Below, in pieces: positions 1 to 4,812 of a stretch of 5,042 nucleotides of DNA. The DNA is from Oscillospiraceae bacterium (GTDB lineage: Bacteria; Bacillota; Clostridia; Oscillospirales; Oscillospiraceae): positions 1 to 5,042 of the forward strand of contig JAHHSM010000109.1 in NCBI GenBank assembly GCA_020025175.1, written 5' to 3'. A program made the position numbers and the translations under genes. Below the pieces are notes generated by a model. It saw nothing but the letters and a program-made list of their open reading frames with translations, was not told where the DNA came from and searched no databases. Within the stretch, counting starts at the first letter, position 1. Every line of letters starts with the position of its first letter.

Positions 1-407
1 TTCCTTTGGAAAAAGAGTAATCCTCATAGCGTGAATTCTTTTGAGCTGTGAGCTCTGACTTTCGTTCTTTAAATTGTTTCAGGGAAGGGCTTTTGTCACC
101 GTGGGATAGAGTGCGAAGTTCCTTCCTGGAGGCTTCATAGAGTAGAATCTGAGGTGCATGTTCCTGACGGAATTGCTTCTTGTTCTTCGCATTCAGGTAC
201 TCCTGATAGATCGATTTGTTAGCAAGATACTGTCCGGTATTTCGAATCAGCAGGTTCGTCTTATTCAGTTCGTCCTGTACCGATTTTAGGTCAGACAATT
301 GCTGGTTCACGTCCTGCTTCGTTGCTTCAAGCAACTTGTTTAGGTTCTCCTGTGTACCGATGCCATTCTCCTGTAAAAAGAGAAGTGTTTTCGACATTTT
401 ATTATCA
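1..407 (-). pseudogene. C-terminal fragment of a conjugative-element relaxase (Tn1549-like), 5'-truncated
   Basis: Relaxases nick the transfer origin of conjugative and mobilizable elements and pilot the single strand. The catalytic domain is N-terminal and is absent here; only part of the long coiled C-terminal region is present. Read on the minus strand from the Met codon at 397-395, the frame gives MSKTLLFLQENGIGT, then GQYLANKSIYQEYLNAKNKK near residues 55-75, FRQEHAPQILLYEASRKEL near 76-94, and a Lys/Glu-rich tail ending in RYEDYSFSKG at the window edge. I recognise these phrases as the C-terminal part of Tn1549-type relaxases; this is from memory, not a search. The frame is closed by TAA within 30 bases upstream, and the coding similarity stops at the inverted repeat at 408-417, so the transposon end has removed the 5' part. 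There is no ribosome site before 397, so it is probably a dead remnant. The true C-terminus lies outside the window. Confidence 0.72.
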
Positions 408-417
408 GGCACACTAT
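408..417 (+). repeat. Left terminal inverted repeat of the transposon
   Basis: GGCACACTAT, the exact reverse complement of 3313-3322. The match stops at the next base on both sides. It lies one base upstream of the surviving relaxase codons (Asp-Asn-Lys-Met on the minus strand), which marks the insertion junction. Confidence 0.8.
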
Positions 418-441
418 AACAAACTTATTTTTCGCTTTTAA

Positions 442-468
442 GGCATAATAAAAGAGGGCTTGGCATAA
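442..468 (+). repeat. Two GGCATAA direct repeats near the left end
   Basis: GGCATAA occurs at 442-448 and 462-468, 20 bases apart, and the terminal repeat itself starts with GGCA. Tn7- and IS21-type elements carry several transposase-binding repeats near each end, so these may be binding sites. Seven-base repeats in AT-rich DNA can also be chance, and I did not find the same word at the right end. Confidence 0.3.
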
Positions 469-471
469 GGG

Positions 472-496
472 AATCTGACGTATTTTCCATCAGATT
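472..496. repeat. 7-bp inverted repeat in the left end region
   Basis: AATCTGA (472-478) and TCAGATT (490-496) are perfect inverted copies separated by 11 bases. The right arm begins the word CAGATTGTTTTA (491-502), which recurs with one mismatch in inverted orientation near the right end (3279-3290). It could be a protein-binding site or a small hairpin. Confidence 0.35.
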
Positions 497-526
497 GTTT
501 TATCCTGAGACCTCTTGTGTTATCAT

Positions 527-542
527 ATGGTTTTGTAACCAT
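527..542. repeat. Small hairpin ATGGTT-TTGT-AACCAT
   Basis: A perfect 6-bp stem with a 4-base loop lies between the left end and the first gene. It has no T tract directly behind it on either strand, so it is not a clear terminator. Its function is unknown; it is part of the roughly 210-base non-coding left end. Confidence 0.3.
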
Positions 543-543
543 G

Positions 544-590
544 AAATAAAAAAGCAGAAATCTCCCCGACCAAAGTTTGATTCCTGCTTT
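544..590 (-). terminator. Outward-facing terminator-like hairpin at the left end
   Basis: The arms 551-562 and 579-590 pair over 12 positions with one mismatch (AAAGCAG core) around a 16-base loop. On the minus strand the stem runs into CTTTTTTATTT, a good T tract. It would stop leftward transcription before it leaves the element. On the plus strand the following tract is only TTT, so it is weak in that direction, although the hairpin would sit in or near the 5' leader of the first gene. Confidence 0.45.
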
Positions 591-604
591 CACTCAAATA
601 TAGC
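577..604 (+). promoter_or_regulatory. Possible promoter for the transposon genes
   Basis: TTGATT at 577-582 and TATAGC at 599-604 are separated by 16 bases, a fair sigma-70-type pair, and lie 24-51 bases before the first start codon. The -35 box overlaps the right arm of the hairpin at 551-590. No better pair is seen between 420 and 627. The implied transcript would have a very short leader. Confidence 0.3.
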
Positions 605-627
605 TTACGCTACATTTATACATACCT

Positions 628-1149
628 ATGATAACAATTAAAACAGAAAACTACAACCTTATTTCTCAGGATTTTTACAATAAAACTATAGATTCTCTTG
701 ATCTTAACCTTGTTTCCTGTATCTGCGGCCACTCCGGCTGTCTCATCCGTTATGGCTCTTACAGACGCAATATCCAACTTGCTGACAGGATTCTTTCTCT
801 TTCAGTCGTTCGTGTGTACTGCAAAGTCTGTGGGCATACCCATGCACTGATCCTTTCATCCATGGTCCCTTATTCACAGATCCCTCTGGTTCTACACGTC
901 CGTCTGATTCATGCTTATGAACATGAAATCGGATTCCAGAACATACTGGCAGAACAGTATTGTGTGGATGAAAACAACCTGAAATCCATAATCCGGAACT
1001 ACCGCTTGCATTGGAAGCAGCGGCTGCTCTCCATGAGGCTTCACTTCCCTGATATCCCCAGCCTGATTTCAGCATGTTTTTCCTTCTTTTCCAGACAGTT
1101 TATGCAGATTAAATCAGCCTCCAATAAACTTTTTGTCCTGCCAACATAA
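628..1149 (+). CDS. DUF6431-like zinc-ribbon protein, transposon accessory
   Basis: A 173-aa protein of unknown biochemical role. It resembles the DUF6431 proteins that sit beside DDE transposases in Clostridia; this is from memory, not a search. Cys31, Cys33, Cys38, Cys65 and Cys68 form a C-x-C-x4-C ... C-x2-C pattern, and CKVCGHTHALIL reads like a zinc ribbon of the kind found in DNA-binding transposase domains. Residues about 88-135 are helical in pattern and could hold a helix-turn-helix. There is no signal peptide or membrane segment. It is the first gene of the element, 52 bases before the transposase start. The frame is closed by TAG at 601-603, so ATG 628 is the first Met, yet no purine-rich ribosome site precedes it; translation may be weak or use a leaderless-like start. 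By context it may bind the transposon ends or pick the target, as TnsD/TniQ do in related systems; that role is inference. Confidence 0.7.
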   Translation: MITIKTENYNLISQDFYNKTIDSLDLNLVSCICGHSGCLIRYGSYRRNIQLADRILSLSVVRVYCKVCGHTHALILSSMVPYSQIPLVLHVRLIHAYEHEIGFQNILAEQYCVDENNLKSIIRNYRLHWKQRLLSMRLHFPDIPSLISACFSFFSRQFMQIKSASNKLFVLPT

Positions 1150-1180
1150 CCTTACACGACAGATCTGGGTTCATCCCTTA

Positions 1181-1198
1181 TCCTTTAGAAAAAGGAGG
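1181..1198 (+). promoter_or_regulatory. Ribosome site of the transposase, inside a potential hairpin
   Basis: The Shine-Dalgarno sequence AAAGGAGG lies at 1191-1198, just before ATG 1202. Directly upstream, TCCTTT (1181-1186) pairs perfectly with AAAGGA (1191-1196) around the loop AGAA. The stem covers most of the ribosome site, so the mRNA could limit transposase synthesis unless the structure is opened. This site also decides the start codon: the frame extends upstream to another Met at 1133, but nothing like a ribosome site precedes that one. Confidence 0.6.
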
Positions 1199-1201
1199 CA
1201 G

Positions 1202-2455
1202 ATGAAACTTATGAAACAAGAAAAACAACAAGAAATCGCACTGATGCGCTATGGCGCCATCGCACCTATTATTGCAGGTCTTGATGAACGTTATCCAAGC
1301 AAGACCGCTTTTTACACAGAAATCTCTACAAAAGGACTCTTGGGCCCCGATGGGAAGCTCCATCATTATGCTCCCGCCACCATTGAAAAATGGTATCTGG
1401 ACTATCAGAACCATGGTTTTGAAGGTCTCGTCCCGAAGGGGCGGTCAGATGCCGGCATGAGCCGCAAGCTTGACGAAGAACTCCAGGAGAGAATCCGGTA
1501 TTTCAAGACCAACTATCCACGCATGTCTGCGGCCGCTATTTACAGGCAGCTGAAATCCGATGGCTCTGTAATAAACGGACAGGTATCCGAATCTACCGTC
1601 AGCCGCTTTGTGAACCGGCTTCAATTGGAACTGCGACAGACACCAAACAAAGATATGCGCCGCTATGAACGCCCTCATATCAATGAGGTCTGGTGCGGGG
1701 ACAGCAGTGTCGGTCCCCGCCTTACAGATTCGGATGACAAAAAACACCGGATCTATATCATTGCCCTGATTGATGATGCCAGTCGGTTCATTACCGGAAT
1801 TGATGTGTTCTATCATGATAACTTTATCAACCTGATGTCGGTTATGAAATCAGCCATAGCAAAGTATGGGCGCCCAAAAGTCTTCAACTTTGACAATGGT
1901 AAATCTTATAAAAACAGACAGATGGAACTCCTTGCCGCAAGAATCGGCACAACACTCAGTTACTGCCAGCCATACACTCCCACCGGAAAAGCCAAGATTG
2001 AACGCTGGTTCCGGACAATGAAGGATCAGTGGATGGCAACCCTTGATATGCGGGATTTCCATTCACTGGAAGAGCTGAGGGGCAGTCTGTATGCTTTTGT
2101 CCAGCAATACAACCAATCCCCCCATTCTTCCCTCCGTGGACGTTCCCCACAAGACCGTTTCTTTTCGGAACCAGATCAGATTCGCAGACTTTCTGAGGAA
2201 GACATCCGTCAAAATTTCCTTCTGGAGATTGAACGCCGGGTATCTGCTGACAGTGTGATCGTCATCGACCAGATTGAATACGAAGTTGATTATCGTTTTG
2301 CACGGCAGCGTATCCGCCTGCGCTATTCCCCGGATATGAAAGAAATCTTCATTGTGGAAGCTGACGGGACACTGACACCAATCCGGCTTCTCAATAAAAC
2401 CGAAAACGCATTGATAAAAAGAGAAAAAGTACGCTTATGCAAAGGAGATGAATGA
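1202..2455 (+). CDS. DDE-type transposase/integrase (rve fold, TniA/TnsB/IstA-like)
   Basis: A 417-aa protein that should catalyse strand transfer of the transposon ends. Two helix-turn-helix-like regions come first (about residues 14-80 and 96-145; MSAAAIYRQLK and SESTVSRFVNRL are typical). The RNase H-like core follows, with Asp167 in VWCGDSS, Asp231 in FNFDNGKSY and Glu267 in GKAKIERWF, giving D-x63-D-x35-E with all three acidic residues present. Residues about 345-398 (VSADSVIVIDQIEYEVDYRF onward) look like the small beta-barrel found after the core in Mu-type transposases. The length fits IstA or short TniA proteins. ATG 1202 is chosen for AAAGGAGG at 1191-1198; the spacing is short, and the Met at 1211 is an alternative. 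Its stop overlaps the start of the ATPase gene, so the two are made as a coupled pair. The sequence appears intact. Confidence 0.92.
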   Translation: MKLMKQEKQQEIALMRYGAIAPIIAGLDERYPSKTAFYTEISTKGLLGPDGKLHHYAPATIEKWYLDYQNHGFEGLVPKGRSDAGMSRKLDEELQERIRYFKTNYPRMSAAAIYRQLKSDGSVINGQVSESTVSRFVNRLQLELRQTPNKDMRRYERPHINEVWCGDSSVGPRLTDSDDKKHRIYIIALIDDASRFITGIDVFYHDNFINLMSVMKSAIAKYGRPKVFNFDNGKSYKNRQMELLAARIGTTLSYCQPYTPTGKAKIERWFRTMKDQWMATLDMRDFHSLEELRGSLYAFVQQYNQSPHSSLRGRSPQDRFFSEPDQIRRLSEEDIRQNFLLEIERRVSADSVIVIDQIEYEVDYRFARQRIRLRYSPDMKEIFIVEADGTLTPIRLLNKTENALIKREKVRLCKGDE

Positions 2456-3261
2456 TTATGGATTACACTGCAAGATACGGATTGGAATTCAATCCTTTCC
2501 TAAAGAACTCAAAGGAAGTCCTCGTAGAAACACAGGAATACAAGGAGGTTCTGTTCCGTCTGAACTACCTACTTACCACAAAAGGCTTCGGACTCCTGAC
2601 CGGAAGTGCTGGAAGAGGAAAGACCACCGCTGTCAGGAACTGGGCTTCTGGACTGAATACTTCACTTTATAAAGTAGTTTATTCCAGTCTTTCCACCCTG
2701 ACTGTAAATGATTTTTACCGGAATCTTGCCGCTGAACTTGGAGCCCAGCCTGCATTCCGCAAGACCGATAACTTCAAAATCATTCAGGATGAAATCAACC
2801 GTCTCGTACTTGAAAAACGACAGACACCTGTCATCATCATAGATGAAGCAAACTATATCGGAAACGCTGTACTCAATGACTTAAAAATGCTGTTCAACTT
2901 CGAAATGGATTCCAAAGACCGGGCTGTTGTTCTTCTCTCCGGTCTGCCACAGCTCAACAGTACCCTGCGCCTAAGCATCCACGAACCTTTCCGCCAGAGA
3001 GTTGTCATGAATTATAACCTGGAAGGCATGACAAAAGCAGAAGGGCATTCCTATGTTACTGCCAAACTGAATGGTGCAGGATGCACACAAACGGTATTCG
3101 AAGATAATGCACTTGAAGCGATCCTCAATGCAGCGAATGGGACTCCACGTATGATCAACAAACTGTGTAATGCAAGTCTGTTGGTTGGAAACAGCTCAAA
3201 TTTAAATATCATAACCGCCGATGCCGTTATGCAGGCAATCAATGACTGTGAACTCGGATAG
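2452..3261 (+). CDS. ExeA/TniB-like AAA ATPase, transposition regulator
   Basis: A 269-aa ATPase, the likely partner that binds target DNA, hydrolyses ATP and activates the DDE enzyme, as TnsC, TniB, MuB or IstB do in their systems. The N-terminus YGLEFNPFLKNSK is typical of ExeA-type proteins. Walker A is GSAGRGKTT (residues 51-59) and Walker B is VIIIDEA (127-133). LLSGLPQLN (161-169) is a sensor-1-like strand, Arg181/Arg183 in FRQRVVMNY are arginine-finger candidates, and GTPRMINKL (230-238) carries a sensor-2-like Arg. The ATG at 2452 overlaps the transposase TGA (ATGA), which suggests translational coupling. AAAGGAG at 2441-2447 is 4 bases away; the ATG at 2458 has 10-base spacing and is an equally possible start. 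A terminator follows the stop codon by 7 bases. There is no transmembrane segment, so it is cytoplasmic rather than a true ExeA secretion protein. Confidence 0.9.
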   Translation: MIMDYTARYGLEFNPFLKNSKEVLVETQEYKEVLFRLNYLLTTKGFGLLTGSAGRGKTTAVRNWASGLNTSLYKVVYSSLSTLTVNDFYRNLAAELGAQPAFRKTDNFKIIQDEINRLVLEKRQTPVIIIDEANYIGNAVLNDLKMLFNFEMDSKDRAVVLLSGLPQLNSTLRLSIHEPFRQRVVMNYNLEGMTKAEGHSYVTAKLNGAGCTQTVFEDNALEAILNAANGTPRMINKLCNASLLVGNSSNLNIITADAVMQAINDCELG

Positions 3262-3268
3262 CTTTAGG

Positions 3269-3304
3269 AACCATCATGTAAAATAATCTGCATGGTGGTT
3301 TTTT
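3269..3304 (+). terminator. Rho-independent terminator of the transposon operon
   Basis: AACCATCATG (3269-3278) pairs with CATGGTGGTT (3291-3300) over 10 bp including one G-U pair, with a 12-base loop and a run of six T (3299-3304). It ends the three-gene transcript 7 bases after the ATPase stop and just inside the right inverted repeat, so it also shields the right flank. Confidence 0.8.
3279..3290 (-). repeat. Subterminal word shared with the left end
   Basis: On the minus strand this reads CAGATTATTTTA, matching CAGATTGTTTTA at 491-502 in 11 of 12 positions and in inverted orientation, as expected for a transposase-binding site present at both ends. It is 32 bases from the right end and 83 from the left end, and it forms the loop of the terminator. 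The sequence is AT-rich, so chance is not excluded. Confidence 0.3.
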
Positions 3305-3312
3305 CTCATAAA

Positions 3313-3322
3313 ATAGTGTGCC
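3313..3322 (-). repeat. Right terminal inverted repeat of the transposon
   Basis: ATAGTGTGCC, the exact reverse complement of 408-417. The next outward bases (GAAAG) do not repeat the left flank, so no target-site duplication is visible. CCGAAAG at 3321-3327 recurs at 3366-3372 in the right flank. Confidence 0.8.
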
Positions 3323-3345
3323 GAAAGTACCCAAAACTATATGCT

Positions 3346-3888
3346 TCATACCATTGTTAGGCACTCCGAAAGACCTGTTTTAATCTGACGGGAAAAGCAG
3401 CGTTTAATTTGTCCAATAACAACTTTTTCTGTAGCTTGCTTTGCATCTCTTTTCAGTCGGAATCCATACGAACTATCCAAGAAGTTTGCTTCAAATATCG
3501 GCTCAATCACTATCTTGCAGGCTTGTTGCACAATTCTGTCTTTAATAGTCGGTATCCCCAATGGTCTTTGTTTTCCGTCCGGTTTTGGAATGTATACTCT
3601 TTTTACCGGTTTCGTTCTGTATTTTTTATTCTGCAAATCCTCTTGAATATCCAGCAAGTATTCCTCTACTCCATATTCCTCAATCATCTCAAAGGTAATG
3701 CCATCTATCCCGGCACTTCCCTTGTTTGCTCGTACTTCTTTCCATGCCCGCCACAAAATATCCAGGCGAAAGATACGATCGTATAGCGCATGAAACCTGC
3801 GCTGCTTATCCTTTTTGGCTGTCAGGTATAGATTACGTTGAAGTTGTCGTGACTTTTCCATTGAGTGTTGTTGTCCAATATTTGACAT
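3346..3888 (-). pseudogene. ltrA: Group II intron reverse transcriptase/maturase, N-terminal fragment
   Basis: Intron-encoded proteins reverse-transcribe the intron and aid its splicing. The minus-strand frame (180 codons) matches the family from the start to about residue 157: RRFHALYDRIF (31-41), RANKGSAGIDGITF (53-66), then VKRVYIPKPDGKQRPLGIPT (95-114), KDRIVQQACKIVIEPIFEA (116-134) and SSYGFRLKRDAKQATEKV (139-156). These are the RT0 to RT2 blocks. The rest, IGQIKRCFSRQ onward, is not recognisable as this protein, and the YADD catalytic block, thumb, maturase and endonuclease parts are missing; full proteins are several hundred residues long. The normally conserved FRPKR reads FRLKR. The start is supported by AAGGG (3896-3900, minus strand), 7 bases before ATG. 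It sits in what would be intron domain IV. It cannot be an active reverse transcriptase. Confidence 0.88.
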
Positions 3889-4442
3889 GCACTATCCCTT
3901 ACCTTCCCGTTAATCTTGATTAAAGCAGAGCCCCTTTTCTCCTATTGTTTCTCTTGCCAATAGTTCATAGATACTATGGGCTCCTCCGACTTCTCATACC
4001 ACGTTTCAAAGAACTTCGCATGCGTGCTTATATCCCTGATTACATACTTGTGGTTATATGATGATATGAGATCTCTTCTGTTCCATTATCAACTTTCATA
4101 ACATTCCGCTCCCTCTACACCGAAGGGTTCTTCAATGCTGTATTCCAGTATCCGCACATCTTCCATGGTCTTCGTCAGAAAGTCAGTGACTCGACTCCCT
4201 TTTGTCCCTTTACAGGGCTAACGTAACGATGCTACAGGATTCACTTTATGTTACGGACTGTTATTTTGCACCTGTTTCTCACAGGCATACCTCGCTTCAA
4301 CACAATTGGTCACCCAAAAGCATTGGAGGCTCGCTACAAGGCTCACTGGCGATTACCTTGACCAGACTTTCACTGGCAAGCTGATAACAGCTTGCAGAAC
4401 ACACAACTTGCACCCGTTAGAGCGCGCCCATGGCGCGCGAAC
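3889..4442 (-). ncRNA. 5' part of a group II intron RNA (domains I to IV), 3' end missing
   Basis: These 554 non-coding bases lie directly upstream of the maturase start, the usual length for intron domains I-III plus the beginning of IV. On the minus strand the segment starts GTTCG, close to the group II consensus GUGYG but with U at the third position. It continues into a strong hairpin of GCGCGCC (4438-4432) and GGCGCGC (4428-4422) with loop ATG, then CTCTAACGGGTGCAAGT, a phrase I recall from related Firmicute introns. AAAATA on the minus strand (4267-4262) could pair with TATTTT of the 5' exon and be an exon-binding sequence, but the register is off by one base. I found no domain V-like hairpin downstream of the maturase fragment, so self-splicing should be lost. 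Short open frames inside this stretch look like by-products of a structured RNA. Confidence 0.68.
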
Positions 4443-4494
4443 AAAAATAGGACTAAAGCGACGCCCGATTGTCGGGTTTTGCTTTAGTCCTATT
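4443..4494 (-). terminator. Long terminator-like hairpin directly before the intron
   Basis: AATAGGACTAAAGC (4446-4459) and GCTTTAGTCCTATT (4481-4494) form a perfect 14-bp stem. An inner CCCGA-TTG-TCGGG stem (4464-4476) sits beyond a 4 by 4 internal loop. On the minus strand the stem ends in TATTTTT, and the intron begins at the next base. This looks like a rho-independent terminator used as an intron insertion site, a habit known for group IIC introns. No minus-strand gene that it would serve is recognised to its right. Confidence 0.6.
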
Positions 4495-4691
4495 ATAACA
4501 GTGGCATCCACAAAGAACATTGTGTTCTTGCAGCCATTTTTTCGTGCGTAATCCGAGAGGATCTGTTTTTGAGATTAGATTTGTCAAGGGTAAATTCTGC
4601 AATAGAGTGTGAAGATTATAATAACGCTGATTGGATGAAGGCAATATACCTTATTTTGATTGAGATGCCATCACGGTACAAAGAGGAATAA
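4488..4691 (+). pseudogene. C-terminal remnant of an unidentified gene
   Basis: The frame is open from 4488 to TAA at 4689-4691 but has no ATG or GTG start; TTG 4569, 8 bases after GAGAGG, is the only start with any ribosome-site support. The last 44 codons read DLFLRLDLSRVNSAIEC, then DYNNADWMKAIYLILIEM and PSRYKEE, an amphipathic, well-mixed composition that looks like real protein and not a shadow frame. A clean terminator begins 10 bases after the stop, which supports a genuine gene end. Upstream, the frame runs into the hairpin at 4446-4494, so the front of the gene has been lost. I do not recognise the family. A regulator preceding the methyltransferase would be one guess, with no direct support. 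Confidence 0.4.
4513..4529. repeat. Hairpin AAGAACA-TTG-TGTTCTT
   Basis: A perfect 7-bp inverted repeat with a 3-base loop lies between the intron-side hairpin and the gene remnant. A run of six T follows on the plus strand only after seven more bases, so it is a poor terminator. It may be coding sequence of the remnant that happens to be palindromic. Confidence 0.35.
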
Positions 4692-4701
4692 TACCAGAGA
4701 G

Positions 4702-4735
4702 GCTGTTTGCACGGTTGCAGTGCAAATAGCTTTTT
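4702..4735 (+). terminator. Rho-independent terminator after the gene remnant
   Basis: GCTGTTTGCAC (4702-4712) pairs with GTGCAAATAGC (4720-4730) over 11 bp with one G-U pair, a 7-base loop and five T directly behind (4731-4735). It ends the plus-strand gene whose stop is at 4689-4691 and separates it from the promoter at 4761. Confidence 0.8.
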
Positions 4736-4760
4736 AGTGTTGTGACTTGCAAAGTAGAAG

Positions 4761-4789
4761 TTGAAAGAGCAGATGAGATATGCTACAAT
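4761..4789 (+). promoter_or_regulatory. Sigma-70 promoter of the methyltransferase gene
   Basis: TTGAAA (4761-4766) and TACAAT (4784-4789) are separated by exactly 17 bases, each box one mismatch from consensus. Transcription should start near 4796. A second, weaker pair, TTGTAC (4813-4818) and TACAAT (4835-4840) with 16-base spacing, lies downstream and might be an alternative. Confidence 0.72.
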
Positions 4790-4793
4790 ATTA

Positions 4794-4809
4794 GTTAGTA
4801 TATGCTAAC
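4794..4809 (+). promoter_or_regulatory. Operator-like palindrome at the predicted transcription start
   Basis: GTTAG (4794-4798) and CTAAC (4805-4809) form a 16-bp near-perfect palindrome around TATATG, with one unmatched pair. It covers the predicted start of transcription, a common position for a repressor site. GTTAG/CTAAC half-sites are similar to those of some MarR-type repressors; the regulator is not in the window. Confidence 0.45.
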
Positions 4810-4812
4810 CAT

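Larger units (their letters stand above)
408..3322 (+). mobile_element. 2.9-kb three-gene transposon (DUF6431-like protein, DDE transposase, ExeA/TniB-like ATPase)
   Basis: A perfect 10-bp inverted repeat, GGCACACTAT at 408-417 and ATAGTGTGCC at 3313-3322, encloses exactly three co-directional genes and their regulatory sites. The flanking genes on both sides are broken at or near these points, which supports the boundaries. A DDE enzyme plus an AAA ATPase is the core of Tn7-, Tn5053/Tn402-, Mu- and IS21-type elements. This one adds a small zinc-ribbon protein as its first gene and has no endonuclease-like (TnsA) or resolvase gene. I see no target-site duplication at these ends: the left flank reads TATCA and the right flank GAAAG. 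I cannot assign it to a named insertion-sequence family by eye. All three reading frames are full and uninterrupted, so it may still be active. Confidence 0.82.

Noticed and set aside
216..419. Plus-strand 67-codon open frame over the relaxase fragment
   Set aside because: It is antisense to a frame with clear relaxase similarity, has Cys/Phe/Ser-rich unnatural composition and has no ribosome site.
743..1075. Minus-strand 110-codon open frame
   Set aside because: It lies opposite the DUF6431-like gene and translates to low-complexity, unrecognisable sequence; it is a shadow frame.
1133..1201. Upstream extension of the transposase to the Met at 1133
   Set aside because: The extra 23 residues overlap the end of the previous gene and look non-coding, while a strong ribosome site sits before ATG 1202.
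1445..2150. Several minus-strand open frames within the transposase gene
   Set aside because: All are antisense to the conserved DDE domain and have no family resemblance or start signals.
400..3330. Target-site duplication of the transposon
   Set aside because: I compared the bases outside the inverted repeats with shifts of a few positions (TATCA/GAAAG, CAGG/CCGA) and found no direct repeat.
3300..3420. Intron domain V/VI downstream of the maturase fragment
   Set aside because: No short GAGC...GUUC-type hairpin is present on the minus strand before the transposon end.
3409..3923. Plus-strand open frames of 125 and 65 codons
   Set aside because: They are antisense to the maturase fragment, whose RT motifs are clear.
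4202..4551. Plus-strand open frames of 60 and 81 codons
   Set aside because: They lie over the structured intron RNA and the terminator hairpin; the translations show no protein-like pattern.
4453..4644. Minus-strand 63-codon open frame next to the intron
   Set aside because: It crosses the terminator hairpin and opposes the more credible plus-strand remnant that ends at a real terminator.
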